A DNA stretch of 56,937 nt from Microbispora amethystogenes. Lineage in GTDB: Bacteria > Actinomycetota > Actinomycetes > Streptosporangiales > Streptosporangiaceae. The notes under the pieces are model-generated. The model had not been told where the DNA came from and did not search any database. It was given only the letters and a program-made list of their open reading frames with translations. This document shows positions 33,317 through 40,609 of the stretch, one piece after another. Each line of letters begins with the position of its first letter. Position 1 is the stretch's first letter. Position numbers and translations under genes: made by a program. Location: positions 1 to 56,937 of the forward strand of contig NZ_BOOB01000065.1 in the NCBI RefSeq assembly GCF_016863015.1, in the 5' to 3' direction.

Positions 33317-34489
33317 TCAGGTCACGACGACCGGATGGCGCACCACCGCGTCGAACGCGTATCCGAGCCGGTTGCACGTGGCCCGCTCCGGCTGCACGGC
33401 GCCCGTCTCGTCCACGGCCCGGGCCAGCAGCGCCGCCTCGCCCGCGCCGAGCGGCGTCCAGCGGAAGGTCCACCTGACCCACCCGCGCGGGCTCCTGTCG
33501 CCGTGCAGGTGCGCGGGCCGCCACGACACGCCCTCGTCGTCGCTGACGTCCACCCGGACCACGCGGCCGTTGCCGGACCACGACCGGCCGTGCAGCAGGT
33601 GGCCGTGTCCCGCCCGGAGGCGGGCCGGCCAGGGAAGCTCGAAGGCGCTCTTCACTCCCGTTCTCGTCAGCGGAGGGCCTCCCCCGGGCGGGTGGCCGGG
33701 GCCGTGCATGCGGTAGAGGCGGCTGCTCCACGGCGACTCCAGCGGCTCGGCGGACACCTCGACGTCTCCCAGCCACTTGATCCAGGCGATCCCGGCCCAG
33801 CCCGGCACGACCAGCCGCGCCGGGAACCCGTGGTCGGGCGGCAGCGGCCGCCCGTTCATCTCGTACGCCACCAGGACGTCGTCCAGCGCCTTGGCAACGG
33901 GGAGGGGGCGGCGCACCCGGCCGAGGTTCTCGCCGCCCTCGACGTAGTCGGGGTCGAGCCCGCGCGGCATCAGCGCCACCGCACGGGCGGTCATCCCCGC
34001 CCTGCCGAGCAGCGCCGCGAGCGGCACGCCCCGCCAGCGCGCCACCCCCACCGCTCCCAGCCGCCAGGGGGTGCCGGACACCTCCTCGCCCTGCTGCTCC
34101 CGGTACAGGCTCCGGCCGTTGCCCGCGCACTCGACGAACGCCGTCACCTCCTCGGCCGGGATGGCGAGCAGGTCGCGGTAGGTGAACGAGACCGGGCCGC
34201 CGCGCAGCCCGCTCCCCCAGAGGGTGAGCCGCCACGTGGCCGCGTCGATCAGGGGCGTCGACGTGTGGTTGCGGACGAAGAACAGGCGGGCGGGCGTCAG
34301 GTCGCCCTCGCCCCGCAGCGCCTCCCACCGTGTCTCGGCGTTGGTGCCGTGCACGGCGAACAGGCGGGCCGGCAGCGGCTTGCGGATGCCGGGCGGCGAC
34401 TCAGGGTCGTCCGTCGTGGTCGTGGTCGTGGTCGTGGTCGTGAAGCGTGGATCCACACGCCACCTCCGCGCTGTCGGTGCCTCGGACAC
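33317..34489 (-). CDS. Sulfite-oxidase-like molybdopterin-dependent oxidoreductase
   Basis: 390 residues. The oxidoreductase molybdopterin domain (about 35-265) has the Mo-ligand Cys in AFVECAGNGRSLY, with GVARWRGVPLAALL, RGLDPDYVEGGENLGRVRRPLP and GFPARLVVPGWAGIAWIKWLGDVEVS. A Mo-co dimerisation domain follows (about 275-385). There is no signal peptide or heme domain, so it is of the bacterial SorA-like soluble type, perhaps cytoplasmic. It follows the LanC-like gene by 4 bases and so should be under box D. Oxidising sulfite released by sulfonate or C-S oxygenation is the natural role (inference). A Thr10 tract near residue 17 comes from a hexanucleotide repeat. Confidence 0.9.
   Translation of the reverse strand: MSEAPTARRWRVDPRFTTTTTTTTTTDDPESPPGIRKPLPARLFAVHGTNAETRWEALRGEGDLTPARLFFVRNHTSTPLIDAATWRLTLWGSGLRGGPVSFTYRDLLAIPAEEVTAFVECAGNGRSLYREQQGEEVSGTPWRLGAVGVARWRGVPLAALLGRAGMTARAVALMPRGLDPDYVEGGENLGRVRRPLPVAKALDDVLVAYEMNGRPLPPDHGFPARLVVPGWAGIAWIKWLGDVEVSAEPLESPWSSRLYRMHGPGHPPGGGPPLTRTGVKSAFELPWPARLRAGHGHLLHGRSWSGNGRVVRVDVSDDEGVSWRPAHLHGDRSPRGWVRWTFRWTPLGAGEAALLARAVDETGAVQPERATCNRLGYAFDAVVRHPVVVT
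34415..34442. repeat. Hexanucleotide repeat encoding a poly-Thr tract
   Basis: CGTGGT repeats four times plus a partial unit (ACCACG on the coding strand). It encodes most of ten consecutive Thr residues near the N-terminus of the sulfite-oxidase-like protein. Changes in unit number would keep the frame, so it would vary tract length rather than switch the gene off. Confidence 0.8.
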
Positions 34490-34493
34490 TCCA

Positions 34494-35810
34494 CTAGCTC
34501 GCCGGCCTCCGCAGCGCGACGGCCGGCAGGGGGATGGGCGGGAACGGGTTGTCGGGCAGCAGGATGACCCGGCGCGGCCGGTCCGCCTGCCCCGCCGCGT
34601 CGAGGTGCAGCAGCGCCGCCCCGATCCCCGCCGCCCCGGTCAGATAGCCCGTGTCGGCCGACACCTCGCCGGGACGCTGCCGCCGGTACGCCTGGTACCA
34701 GCGGTATCCCCGGTCGTCGTAGCCCGTAGCCCTGCCGATCAGATGGTCGGCGAGCCTGCGGGCGAACTCCAGGTGCTCCTGCTCCCCCGTCGCCGCCCAC
34801 AGGCCCACGTACAGCTCGATCAGCCCGGCGGTGCCGCAGCACTGGCAGGCGACGTTCCACAGGCCCGCCGTCTGGCGGAAGGGCGCGCCCGACTCCCTGA
34901 CCCCCGCGGCGAGCCGCCTCACCCAGTCGAGCTCTCCGCTGTCGCCGGTCACGCGGTAGAGCTCGTAGAACATGCGCGCGACTCCGGCGGACCCCGAGCA
35001 GTAGCCCAGGTAGTCGCCGATCACCGCGCCGTGCCCCGTCGCCACGCTCGCGGCCCTGACGACGCCCGCGCCGCGGTGCGCCGCGTCGAGGAACGACCGG
35101 TCGCCCGTCGCCGCGTACAGGCGGGCGAGCAGGAAGGCCGTGCCGGCCGCGCCGGTCAGGAAGCCGGGCGCCGCCGCCTCGCCGGGAAGGACGGGGCAGG
35201 TCGCGGTCTCCTCGCGGGGGCCGGCCAGCCGCGCGATCCGCCGGCCCGCCTCGACCGCCATCTCCTCGTAGGCGGGCACGCCGAGCGCGGTGGCGGCGCG
35301 CAGCAGCCCGAGGACGACGCCGCCGTCGCCCCGCAGGGTGGGGTCGCCCGACCAGCCGATCCCGCCGCCGTCGAACGCGCGGGCGCTCCGCACGATCCGG
35401 TCGGCGACCGCGACCGCCGTGGCCTCGAACCGCTCCTCGCCGAGCGCCCAGCCGGCCTCGGTCAGCGCGAGCACGGCGCCCGCCAGGCCGTGGTGGAGCG
35501 AGACGTCCCCCTGCTCGGAACACGTCGCGGCGAGGTAGCGGGCCCCGGCGCGGGCGTCCTCCAGGTAGGCCTCGTGCCCGGTTCCGGCGGCGAGCTCCAG
35601 GAAGAACAGCACGATCCCGGCCGCCCCGGAGTGCAGGGACACGGGCCCGCCCGCCGTCGCCGGCCTGCCGTACGGGTCGGGGTTGGCCCGCCACCGCCTT
35701 CCGCGCTCGTCGTCCACGGCGGCCGCGCGGATCCACCGTCCCGCCATGATGGCCGCCGTCAGCGGAGTCTCTGCCCGCTCACCCCGGGAGCGGATCGGGT
35801 CCCTGCCCAT
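34494..35810 (-). CDS. Stand-alone LanC-like cyclase/thiol-addition protein
   Basis: 438 residues from the ATG at 35810. It has the seven-fold alpha-toroid repeat of lanthionine synthetase C (LHSGAAGIVLFFLEL, LHHGLAGAVLALTEAG, GFLTGAAGTAFLLARLY, YCSGSAGVARMFYELY, CCGTAGLIELYVG). Zinc ligands are readable: Cys271 in YCSG and Cys324-Cys325 in QCCG. The third ligand is Cys instead of the usual His of CHG, the CCG type known from some promiscuous LanM enzymes. No precursor peptide, dehydratase or exporter is nearby, so this is not a lanthipeptide locus. Its partner gene is a sulfite oxidase, and box D sits directly upstream. Thiol addition or removal on small molecules, as suggested for eukaryotic LanC-like proteins that bind glutathione, is a reasonable guess. 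Confidence 0.85.
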   Translation of the reverse strand: MGRDPIRSRGERAETPLTAAIMAGRWIRAAAVDDERGRRWRANPDPYGRPATAGGPVSLHSGAAGIVLFFLELAAGTGHEAYLEDARAGARYLAATCSEQGDVSLHHGLAGAVLALTEAGWALGEERFEATAVAVADRIVRSARAFDGGGIGWSGDPTLRGDGGVVLGLLRAATALGVPAYEEMAVEAGRRIARLAGPREETATCPVLPGEAAAPGFLTGAAGTAFLLARLYAATGDRSFLDAAHRGAGVVRAASVATGHGAVIGDYLGYCSGSAGVARMFYELYRVTGDSGELDWVRRLAAGVRESGAPFRQTAGLWNVACQCCGTAGLIELYVGLWAATGEQEHLEFARRLADHLIGRATGYDDRGYRWYQAYRRQRPGEVSADTGYLTGAAGIGAALLHLDAAGQADRPRRVILLPDNPFPPIPLPAVALRRPAS

Positions 35811-35822
35811 GGGGTTTACTAT

Positions 35823-35839
35823 CCCACAAACCCAGTAGG
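35823..35839 (-). promoter_or_regulatory. 17-bp palindromic box D
   Basis: Read on the minus strand: CCTACTGGGTTTGTGGG, one mismatch from perfect arms and 13 of 17 identical to box B in the same direction. It ends 13 bases before the LanC-like ATG, so the mRNA leader must be very short. TACTGG within it is in place for a -10, with GTGATG 17 bases upstream as a weak -35. Confidence 0.68.
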
Positions 35840-35930
35840 TAATACCAACTTTTCCATCACGGACAGCCACTTTCCCCGCACCGTGCGATCCGATATCCGC
35901 GTGGCGGTGGCCGGCCCCGGGATACCCGGG

Positions 35931-36170
35931 TCAGCGCCGCGAACCGGAGCGCCACCGGAGCCACCGGGCTCCGGCCGCGTGCTCGCCCTCCTCGGGCGCG
36001 GCGTCGTCGTCGGGCAGGTCGTACCAGTGCGTGTCGCCGGGATAGCGGCCGGACGGCGCATCGCCCTGGATCTCGGGACCCGCCCCGGCGGCGCCCCCCG
36101 GTCCGTCGCCCGCTCCATCGCCGACCCCGTCTCCCACAGCATCCCCCGCGACACCGGCCCGGCCCCTCAC
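35931..36170 (-). CDS. Small Gly/Asp-rich hypothetical protein
   Basis: 79 residues from a GTG that overlaps the stop of the FMN reductase gene (GTGA). The N-terminal 30 residues repeat Val/Ala-Gly-Asp-Gly. The C-terminal part, GRYPGDTHWYDLPDDD then an acidic stretch and RWLRWR, is more protein-like. I do not recognise it. It would be the last gene of the box-E operon. A CCCGGG-ATA-CCCGGG hairpin follows the stop directly. Confidence 0.5.
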   Translation of the reverse strand: MRGRAGVAGDAVGDGVGDGAGDGPGGAAGAGPEIQGDAPSGRYPGDTHWYDLPDDDAAPEEGEHAAGARWLRWRSGSRR

Positions 36171-36724
36171 GCCGTGACCTTGCCCTGCGCCGCCGGGACC
36201 TGCGAGGTCACCTGGGCTGCCACCTGCGCGATCACCTGCGGGGTGACCCGGTCGGCCCAGGCGCCGAGGACCCGGTCGAGGTCGGGGATCTCGGACTCCC
36301 GCAGCGCCAGGCCGGGGGTGGGCACCAGCGCGCCCAGCTCGACCAGCACGGGGCGCAGGTGCAGCTCGACCGCCAGCGCGTGGCGGGCGTCGCCCATGAC
36401 CAGCAGCGGCAGAGCCACCGTCCCGGTCAGCGCGCCACCCGGGAGACGGTCGAGGAACGCCTTGAGCAGCCCGGTGTAGGTGGCCTTGTAGGTGGGGCTC
36501 GCGACCACGAGCACGCTCGATCCCGTGACCAGTTCCAGCGCCACCTCCACACTCGGCGAGGGGCCGGGGGTGAACAGGTGCGGGCCGAGCGCGGACAGGT
36601 CCACGACCTCGGGCGGCGCGCCGTGCCCGATCCGCGATCCCAGCGCCTCGGCCGCCGCCACCGCCGCGAGACGCGTACGGGAACCACCGCGTGGATTGCC
36701 GACCAGTGCCACGAGAGAGCTCAT
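36167..36724 (-). CDS. NADPH-dependent FMN reductase (SsuE/MsuE type)
   Basis: 185 residues with the flavodoxin-like fold of the NADPH-dependent FMN reductase family: the phosphate loop GNPRGGSRTRL at the start, then the conserved SPTYKATYTGLLKAFLDRLP and LLVMGDARHALAVELHLRPVLVELGA. SsuE-type enzymes deliver FMNH2 to sulfonate monooxygenases. The start ATG overlaps the TGA of a 15-codon frame. It lies in the operon behind box E with a second, unrelated flavin reductase, matching the need of the LLM oxygenases for reduced flavin. Confidence 0.9.
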   Translation of the reverse strand: MSSLVALVGNPRGGSRTRLAAVAAAEALGSRIGHGAPPEVVDLSALGPHLFTPGPSPSVEVALELVTGSSVLVVASPTYKATYTGLLKAFLDRLPGGALTGTVALPLLVMGDARHALAVELHLRPVLVELGALVPTPGLALRESEIPDLDRVLGAWADRVTPQVIAQVAAQVTSQVPAAQGKVTA

Positions 36725-36768
36725 GACGCCACCCCGCGGGCGTCCGGACGGGAGTTGCCGTAGATCAT
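36721..36768 (-). CDS. 15-residue ORF coupled to the FMN reductase gene
   Basis: ATG at 36768 preceded by GGAGG at 7 bases; encodes MIYGNSRPDARGVAS and stops in an ATGA overlap with the FMN reductase start. The ribosome binding site serves this frame, so the reductase may depend on translation of the small frame. It is a relay or leader more likely than a functional peptide. Confidence 0.45.
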   Translation of the reverse strand: MIYGNSRPDARGVAS

Positions 36769-36812
36769 GGATGATCCTCCAGAGAAGAAGGGGGCCGGAA
36801 GTCCCCGGGCGA

Positions 36813-37319
36813 TCACGAGTGCTCGACGAACCGGCCGAAGCGGCCCTGGTGGTAGAGGAGCGGACGCCGCGGCCCGTGCAGGTCGGCCTGGGTGACCAGA
36901 CCGACGACGAGGATGTGGTCGCCCATCCCGACCCGCTCGTACGGCAGGCAGATCAGGTGCGCGGACACGTCCTCCAGCAGCGGCGCCCCGAGCGGCCCGG
37001 GACGCCACCGGGTCGGCGTGGCGAAACGGTCGGCGCCCTTCCGGGCGAACCGGGCGGCGAGATCGGCCTGGTCGCTGGTGAGCACGTTCACCGCGAAGTG
37101 GTCCGCCTCGCGCAGCGAGGGCCAGGTGGTGGACGCCTGGTCGACGTAAAAGGAGACGAGTGGCGGGTCCAGGCTCACCGAGGAGAACGAGGTGGCGGTC
37201 AGGCCCACCGGAACTCCCCCGCTCTGCGCTGTGATCACTACGACGCCCGCGGCGTGCACCGCGAGCGCGCGCCTGAAGCCGTCGGCGTTCAGAGCGGGGC
37301 TGGGCAGAGTCTCCGTCAT
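36813..37319 (-). CDS. Flavin reductase (HpaC/DIM6 family) for two-component monooxygenases
   Basis: I choose the ATG at 37319 because GGAGG is 5 bases upstream; an in-frame GTG at 37340 has none. The 168-residue protein is a flavin reductase-like domain: ALAVHAAGVVVITAQSGGVPVGLTATSFSSVSLDPPLVSFYV, FAVNVLTSDQADLAARFA and a C-terminal HDH-like HILVVGLV. These are features of enzymes that reduce free FMN/FAD with NAD(P)H. It is the first gene behind box E and the natural partner of the monooxygenases at 11.7-16.5 kb. Confidence 0.93.
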   Translation of the reverse strand: MTETLPSPALNADGFRRALAVHAAGVVVITAQSGGVPVGLTATSFSSVSLDPPLVSFYVDQASTTWPSLREADHFAVNVLTSDQADLAARFARKGADRFATPTRWRPGPLGAPLLEDVSAHLICLPYERVGMGDHILVVGLVTQADLHGPRRPLLYHQGRFGRFVEHS

Positions 37320-37386
37320 GGGACCTCCGTGCGTGTTCACCGCTGTCCGGAACCCCCCGTCGCGTGGGCGGAGCAGCGTTGCATTC

Positions 37387-37403
37387 CCTACTAAATTAGT
37401 CTG
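37387..37403 (-). promoter_or_regulatory. 17-bp palindromic box E
   Basis: Plus strand CCTACTAAATTAGTCTG; the left arm is perfect and the right arm is GTCTG instead of GTAGG, but the inner ACTAA...TTAGT dyad is the strongest of the five. It lies 68 bases before the flavin reductase ATG, and TAATTT within it is placed for a -10 with TTCCCA 17 bases upstream. Confidence 0.65.
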
Positions 37404-37457
37404 TTTACTCGGTTTTGGGAAGTGTCGTCACGCTTCGGCAGGAGGGCCGGACAGCCG

Positions 37458-37499
37458 ACCGGCGCCGGGCCACGCGCGTACGCGTGGCCCGGCGCCGGT
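37458..37499 (-). terminator. Strong hairpin terminator, 19-bp stem
   Basis: Perfect inverted repeat with arms 37458-37476 and 37481-37499 and a 4-base loop, 36 bases past the stop of the hypothetical gene at 37535. There is no T-run. It separates the catalase transcription unit from the flavin reductase operon. Confidence 0.8.
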
Positions 37500-37534
37500 G
37501 GAAGGGAGATCAGGAGGCGGTAGATCGGGGAGGT

Positions 37535-37975
37535 TCAGGAGTCGCGCCGGCCGGGGGCGCTGATCGGGTTGACGCTCCATCCGCTGACGTCGTCGGCCCG
37601 GATGCGCCAGGTCGCTCCCGGACCCTGCGGCAGATGGTCTCCGGTCACCGTGAAGGCGTCGATGAGGTGCAGGTAGGCGGGGAGCTCCGGCTCAGGAGCG
37701 CTCCCGCCGGCGAGCGAGGCGGCGGTGTGGCGCTCACGGCGCTCCCTCGCCTGCTCGGCGACGGGCGTGAAGAAGTCCTCAAGTCCCTCCCCCTCGCCGT
37801 TCCCGGCCCTCGACCGGCGGATCTGCGCGACGACCGCGGCGGCGTACTCCTCGGCGGAGACGAGGACGCCGGTGATGACCGCGCCGTTCACGGAGAGGGT
37901 GACGCTCATCTGTCCCCTGGTCGTGTCGACGGCGAACACCAGGGCCTGCAGGACGGGGTCTGCTGCGACGTTCAT
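37535..37975 (-). CDS. Hypothetical protein downstream of catalase
   Basis: 146 residues. Residues 1-50 look like a small beta domain (VLQALVFAVDTTRGQMSVTLSVNGAVITGVLVSAEEYAA), followed by a charged helix and a C-terminal ATWRIRADDVSGWSVNPI. No recognised family, signal or membrane segment. It starts 73 bases after the catalase stop on the same strand and is followed by a strong hairpin, so it is probably co-transcribed with the catalase and stress-induced. Confidence 0.75.
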   Translation of the reverse strand: MNVAADPVLQALVFAVDTTRGQMSVTLSVNGAVITGVLVSAEEYAAAVVAQIRRSRAGNGEGEGLEDFFTPVAEQARERRERHTAASLAGGSAPEPELPAYLHLIDAFTVTGDHLPQGPGATWRIRADDVSGWSVNPISAPGRRDS

Positions 37976-38048
37976 GAACGCTGATTGCCCCCGGGACGAC
38001 GGGACATGCCTCGTCGTCCCGGGTGTGTCTGCGATCAGGCGCGCGGCG

Positions 38049-40310
38049 TCAGGCGACCGAGGCGGGGAACCGTTCCCAGACCCGGTGGGAGGCCATCAGC
38101 CGCCGCACGCCGGAGAGGACCTCCGTGGCGGAGTCGCCGTTCACCACTCCCGGCGCGCCGGTGATCCCGGCCCGCGCGAGCACGGTCGTGCCCGCGCCCC
38201 AGGCACCGATCGCCTTGGCGTGCCGCCAGCACTCGTCGACCAGGAGCGTCACCCGCGGGTCCACCGCGGCGGAGTCGCCCGCGTCCGCCTTGGCGTCGCG
38301 TGCGGGCAGGGCGTCGGGCGCCGGCGCGGGAGCCGTCGCGAGCAGCAGCGCGTCGAACTCGATCGACCGGGCGGTGGCGAAGGTCCGCTGCACGGGGACG
38401 TCGTCCAGCATGCCGCCGTGCGGGGCGATCACCAGCGGCACCATGCCCGCCGCGAACACGGCCGTACGGAGTTCGCGTACGTCGCCCAGGTCGGCGCCGT
38501 CGTCGGCGACGATGCCGACCACGCGGCCGTCGGCCGGCCACTCCCCGCCCACCTGCGACAGAGCGGCGCTGGGCGCCGGGTCGGCGAGCGGCAGCGTGGG
38601 CTCCGGCACGGGCAGGCCCAGCCCGGTGGCGACCTCCCGGCAGAGCACCGGGTCGATGTTCGCCAGGCACTGGAGCTGGCGCTCCTTGATCGCCTGCTCG
38701 TAGCACTTGCCCAGCTCGAAGGTGTAGGCGCGGACGATGTGCTCCTTCTCCACCGGCGACATGCTCAGCCAGAACAGGCGCACCTGGCTGTAGTGGTCGC
38801 CGAAGGACGCGGGGTTGGCCCGGACCTTCCGCGCCTGGGCGACCTGGACCGGCGCGTCGACGAACGCGTTCTCGGCGTCGCCCGCGACGAACGGGTTCCC
38901 GCCGTCGAGGGAGTTCGGCCGGTACGGCGCGACCCCGGCGTGGACGGCGTGCTGGTGGAAGCCGTCCCGGAGCATGTCGTTGACCGGGCAGCGCGGGCGG
39001 TTGACCGGGATCTGCGCGAAGTTCGGCCCGCCGAGCCGGGTGATCTGGGTGTCGAGGTAGGAGAACAGCCGCGCCTGCAGCAGCGGGTCGTTCGTCACGT
39101 CGATGCCCGGCGGCAGGTGGCCGGGGTGGAAGGCCACCTGCTCGACCTCGGCGAAGAAGTTCGCAGGCGTCCGGGTGAGCGTCATCCTCCCGATCGCCTG
39201 CACCGGCGCGAGCTCCTCGGGCACGATCTTGGTCGGGTCGAGCAGGTCGATGCCCTCGAAGGTCTCGTCCGGCGTGTCCGGGAAGACCTGGATGCCGAGC
39301 TCCCACTCCGGGAAGGCGCCGGCCTCGATCGCGTCGTAGAGGTCGCGGCGGTGGAAGTCGGGGTCCATCCCGCCGAGCATCTGCGCCTCCTCCCAGGTCA
39401 GGGAGTGCACGCCGAGCTTCGGCTTCCAGTGGAACTTGGCCAGCGCCGTCTCCCCCGCCTCGTTGACCAGGCGGAAGGTGTGGACGCCGAACCCCTCCAT
39501 CGTCCGGAAGGAGCGCGGGATCGCGCGGTCGGACATGTTCCACATCGTGTGGTGCTGCGCCTCGGTGTGCAGGGAGACGAAGTCCCAGAACGTGTCGTGC
39601 GCGCTCTGCGCCTGCGGGATCTCCCGGTCCGGGTGCGGCTTGCCCGCGTGGATGACGTCGGGGAACTTGATCCCGTCCTGGATGAAGAACACCGGGATGT
39701 TGTTGCCGACGAGGTCGAAGGTGCCCTCGTCGGTGTAGAACTTCGTCGCGAACCCCCGGGTGTCGCGAACCGTGTCGGCCGACCCGCGGGAGCCGAGGAC
39801 GGTGGAGAACCGCACGAAGACGTCGGTCTTCCTGCCCTTCTTGAGGAAACCGGCCTTTGTCACCGTTTCGGCGGTGCCGTACGCCTCGAACACTCCGTGG
39901 GCTCCGGCGCCCCGGGCGTGGACGACGCGCTCCGGGATGCGTTCGTGGTCGAAGTGGGTGATCTTCTCGCGCAGGTGGTGGTCCTGCAGCAGGGTCGGGC
40001 CGCGCTCCCCCGCCTTCAGCGAGTGGTCGGTGTCGCGCAGCCGCGCTCCCTGCGCGGTGGTGAGGTAGGCGCCCTGCTGGGCCTTCGCGGCGGCGGGCGC
40101 CCCGGTCTCCGCCCCGGTCGGCGTGACGGTCGCGGGAGCGCCCTGCTCCTTCTTGGGCGGCAGCGGGTCGTGCGGCGTCGTCGGCTCCTCCAGGGTCGCG
40201 GGGGCGCTGCCCGGCGACCCGGGAACGTCCGGCGTCAGGATCTCGGCCACCTTCTCTGCGGCGTTCTCCACGACGTCCTTGACGACCTTGGCGGGCTTGC
40301 TGGCATCCAT
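38049..40310 (-). CDS. katE: Large-subunit catalase (HPII/KatE type) with C-terminal DJ-1-like domain
   Basis: The start is the ATG at 40310 with AAAGGA upstream; 753 residues. After a Pro/Ala-rich N-terminal arm the catalase core has the catalytic His131 in ERVVHARGAGAHG, the distal Asn in VGNNIPVFFIQD, and the heme-ligand Tyr in RLFSYLDTQITRLG. Residues about 600-753 form the flavodoxin/DJ-1-like domain (VVGIVADDGADLG, FDALLLATA) typical of the large subunit group. It detoxifies H2O2 in the cytoplasm, useful beside flavin oxidases. A SigB-type promoter lies upstream. Confidence 0.95.
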   Translation of the reverse strand: MDASKPAKVVKDVVENAAEKVAEILTPDVPGSPGSAPATLEEPTTPHDPLPPKKEQGAPATVTPTGAETGAPAAAKAQQGAYLTTAQGARLRDTDHSLKAGERGPTLLQDHHLREKITHFDHERIPERVVHARGAGAHGVFEAYGTAETVTKAGFLKKGRKTDVFVRFSTVLGSRGSADTVRDTRGFATKFYTDEGTFDLVGNNIPVFFIQDGIKFPDVIHAGKPHPDREIPQAQSAHDTFWDFVSLHTEAQHHTMWNMSDRAIPRSFRTMEGFGVHTFRLVNEAGETALAKFHWKPKLGVHSLTWEEAQMLGGMDPDFHRRDLYDAIEAGAFPEWELGIQVFPDTPDETFEGIDLLDPTKIVPEELAPVQAIGRMTLTRTPANFFAEVEQVAFHPGHLPPGIDVTNDPLLQARLFSYLDTQITRLGGPNFAQIPVNRPRCPVNDMLRDGFHQHAVHAGVAPYRPNSLDGGNPFVAGDAENAFVDAPVQVAQARKVRANPASFGDHYSQVRLFWLSMSPVEKEHIVRAYTFELGKCYEQAIKERQLQCLANIDPVLCREVATGLGLPVPEPTLPLADPAPSAALSQVGGEWPADGRVVGIVADDGADLGDVRELRTAVFAAGMVPLVIAPHGGMLDDVPVQRTFATARSIEFDALLLATAPAPAPDALPARDAKADAGDSAAVDPRVTLLVDECWRHAKAIGAWGAGTTVLARAGITGAPGVVNGDSATEVLSGVRRLMASHRVWERFPASVA

Positions 40311-40353
40311 TCGGCGCGTTCCTTTACGAGCGACGATGAGCAGATCCGCGCGC

Positions 40354-40379
40354 ATACCCGCAGGTGAGGACGGGAAACC
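40354..40379 (-). promoter_or_regulatory. SigB-type stress promoter of the catalase gene
   Basis: On the minus strand GGTTT (40379-40375) is followed after 15 bases by GGGTAT (40359-40354). This matches the general-stress SigB/SigF promoter pattern of actinobacteria (GTTT, 14-16 bases, GGGTAT). It lies about 44 bases before the ATG. Confidence 0.65.
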
Positions 40380-40486
40380 TCCAGCCGCGCCGTCCGCTCG
40401 ATGAAAGCGTTTCAGGCACCGAATCCACCCGACCGGCATAAGGGGAGGTGAACCGGCCCGCCCGGCGGCGTCCCGGCGACCGCCCG

Positions 40487-40516
40487 TTGACTTCGGCCGT
40501 GACCGGTGGTTACGGT
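40487..40516 (+). promoter_or_regulatory. Candidate promoter of the GH26 gene
   Basis: TTGACT (40487-40492) and TACGGT (40511-40516) with an 18-base spacer, about 94 bases before the GTG at 40610. The rest of 40311-40609 holds only this and the catalase promoter. Confidence 0.45.
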
Positions 40517-40609
40517 CGCGGCGCGATCACAGGTGTCGGTGATCGAAGCCGAGCACGGCCGGTCCAGCCCGCCGCGCCGCGAGCCCGTAAGGGAAGTGAG
40601 GCGGAGGCC

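Noticed and set aside
34494..35810. Lanthipeptide biosynthetic cluster
   Set aside because: Only a LanC-like gene is present; no precursor peptide, LanB/LanM/kinase dehydratase, protease or exporter within the window.
11644..37403. 17-bp boxes as attachment or recombination sites
   Set aside because: They differ in their centres, sit in promoters and flank no integrase or transposase, so regulatory sites explain them better.
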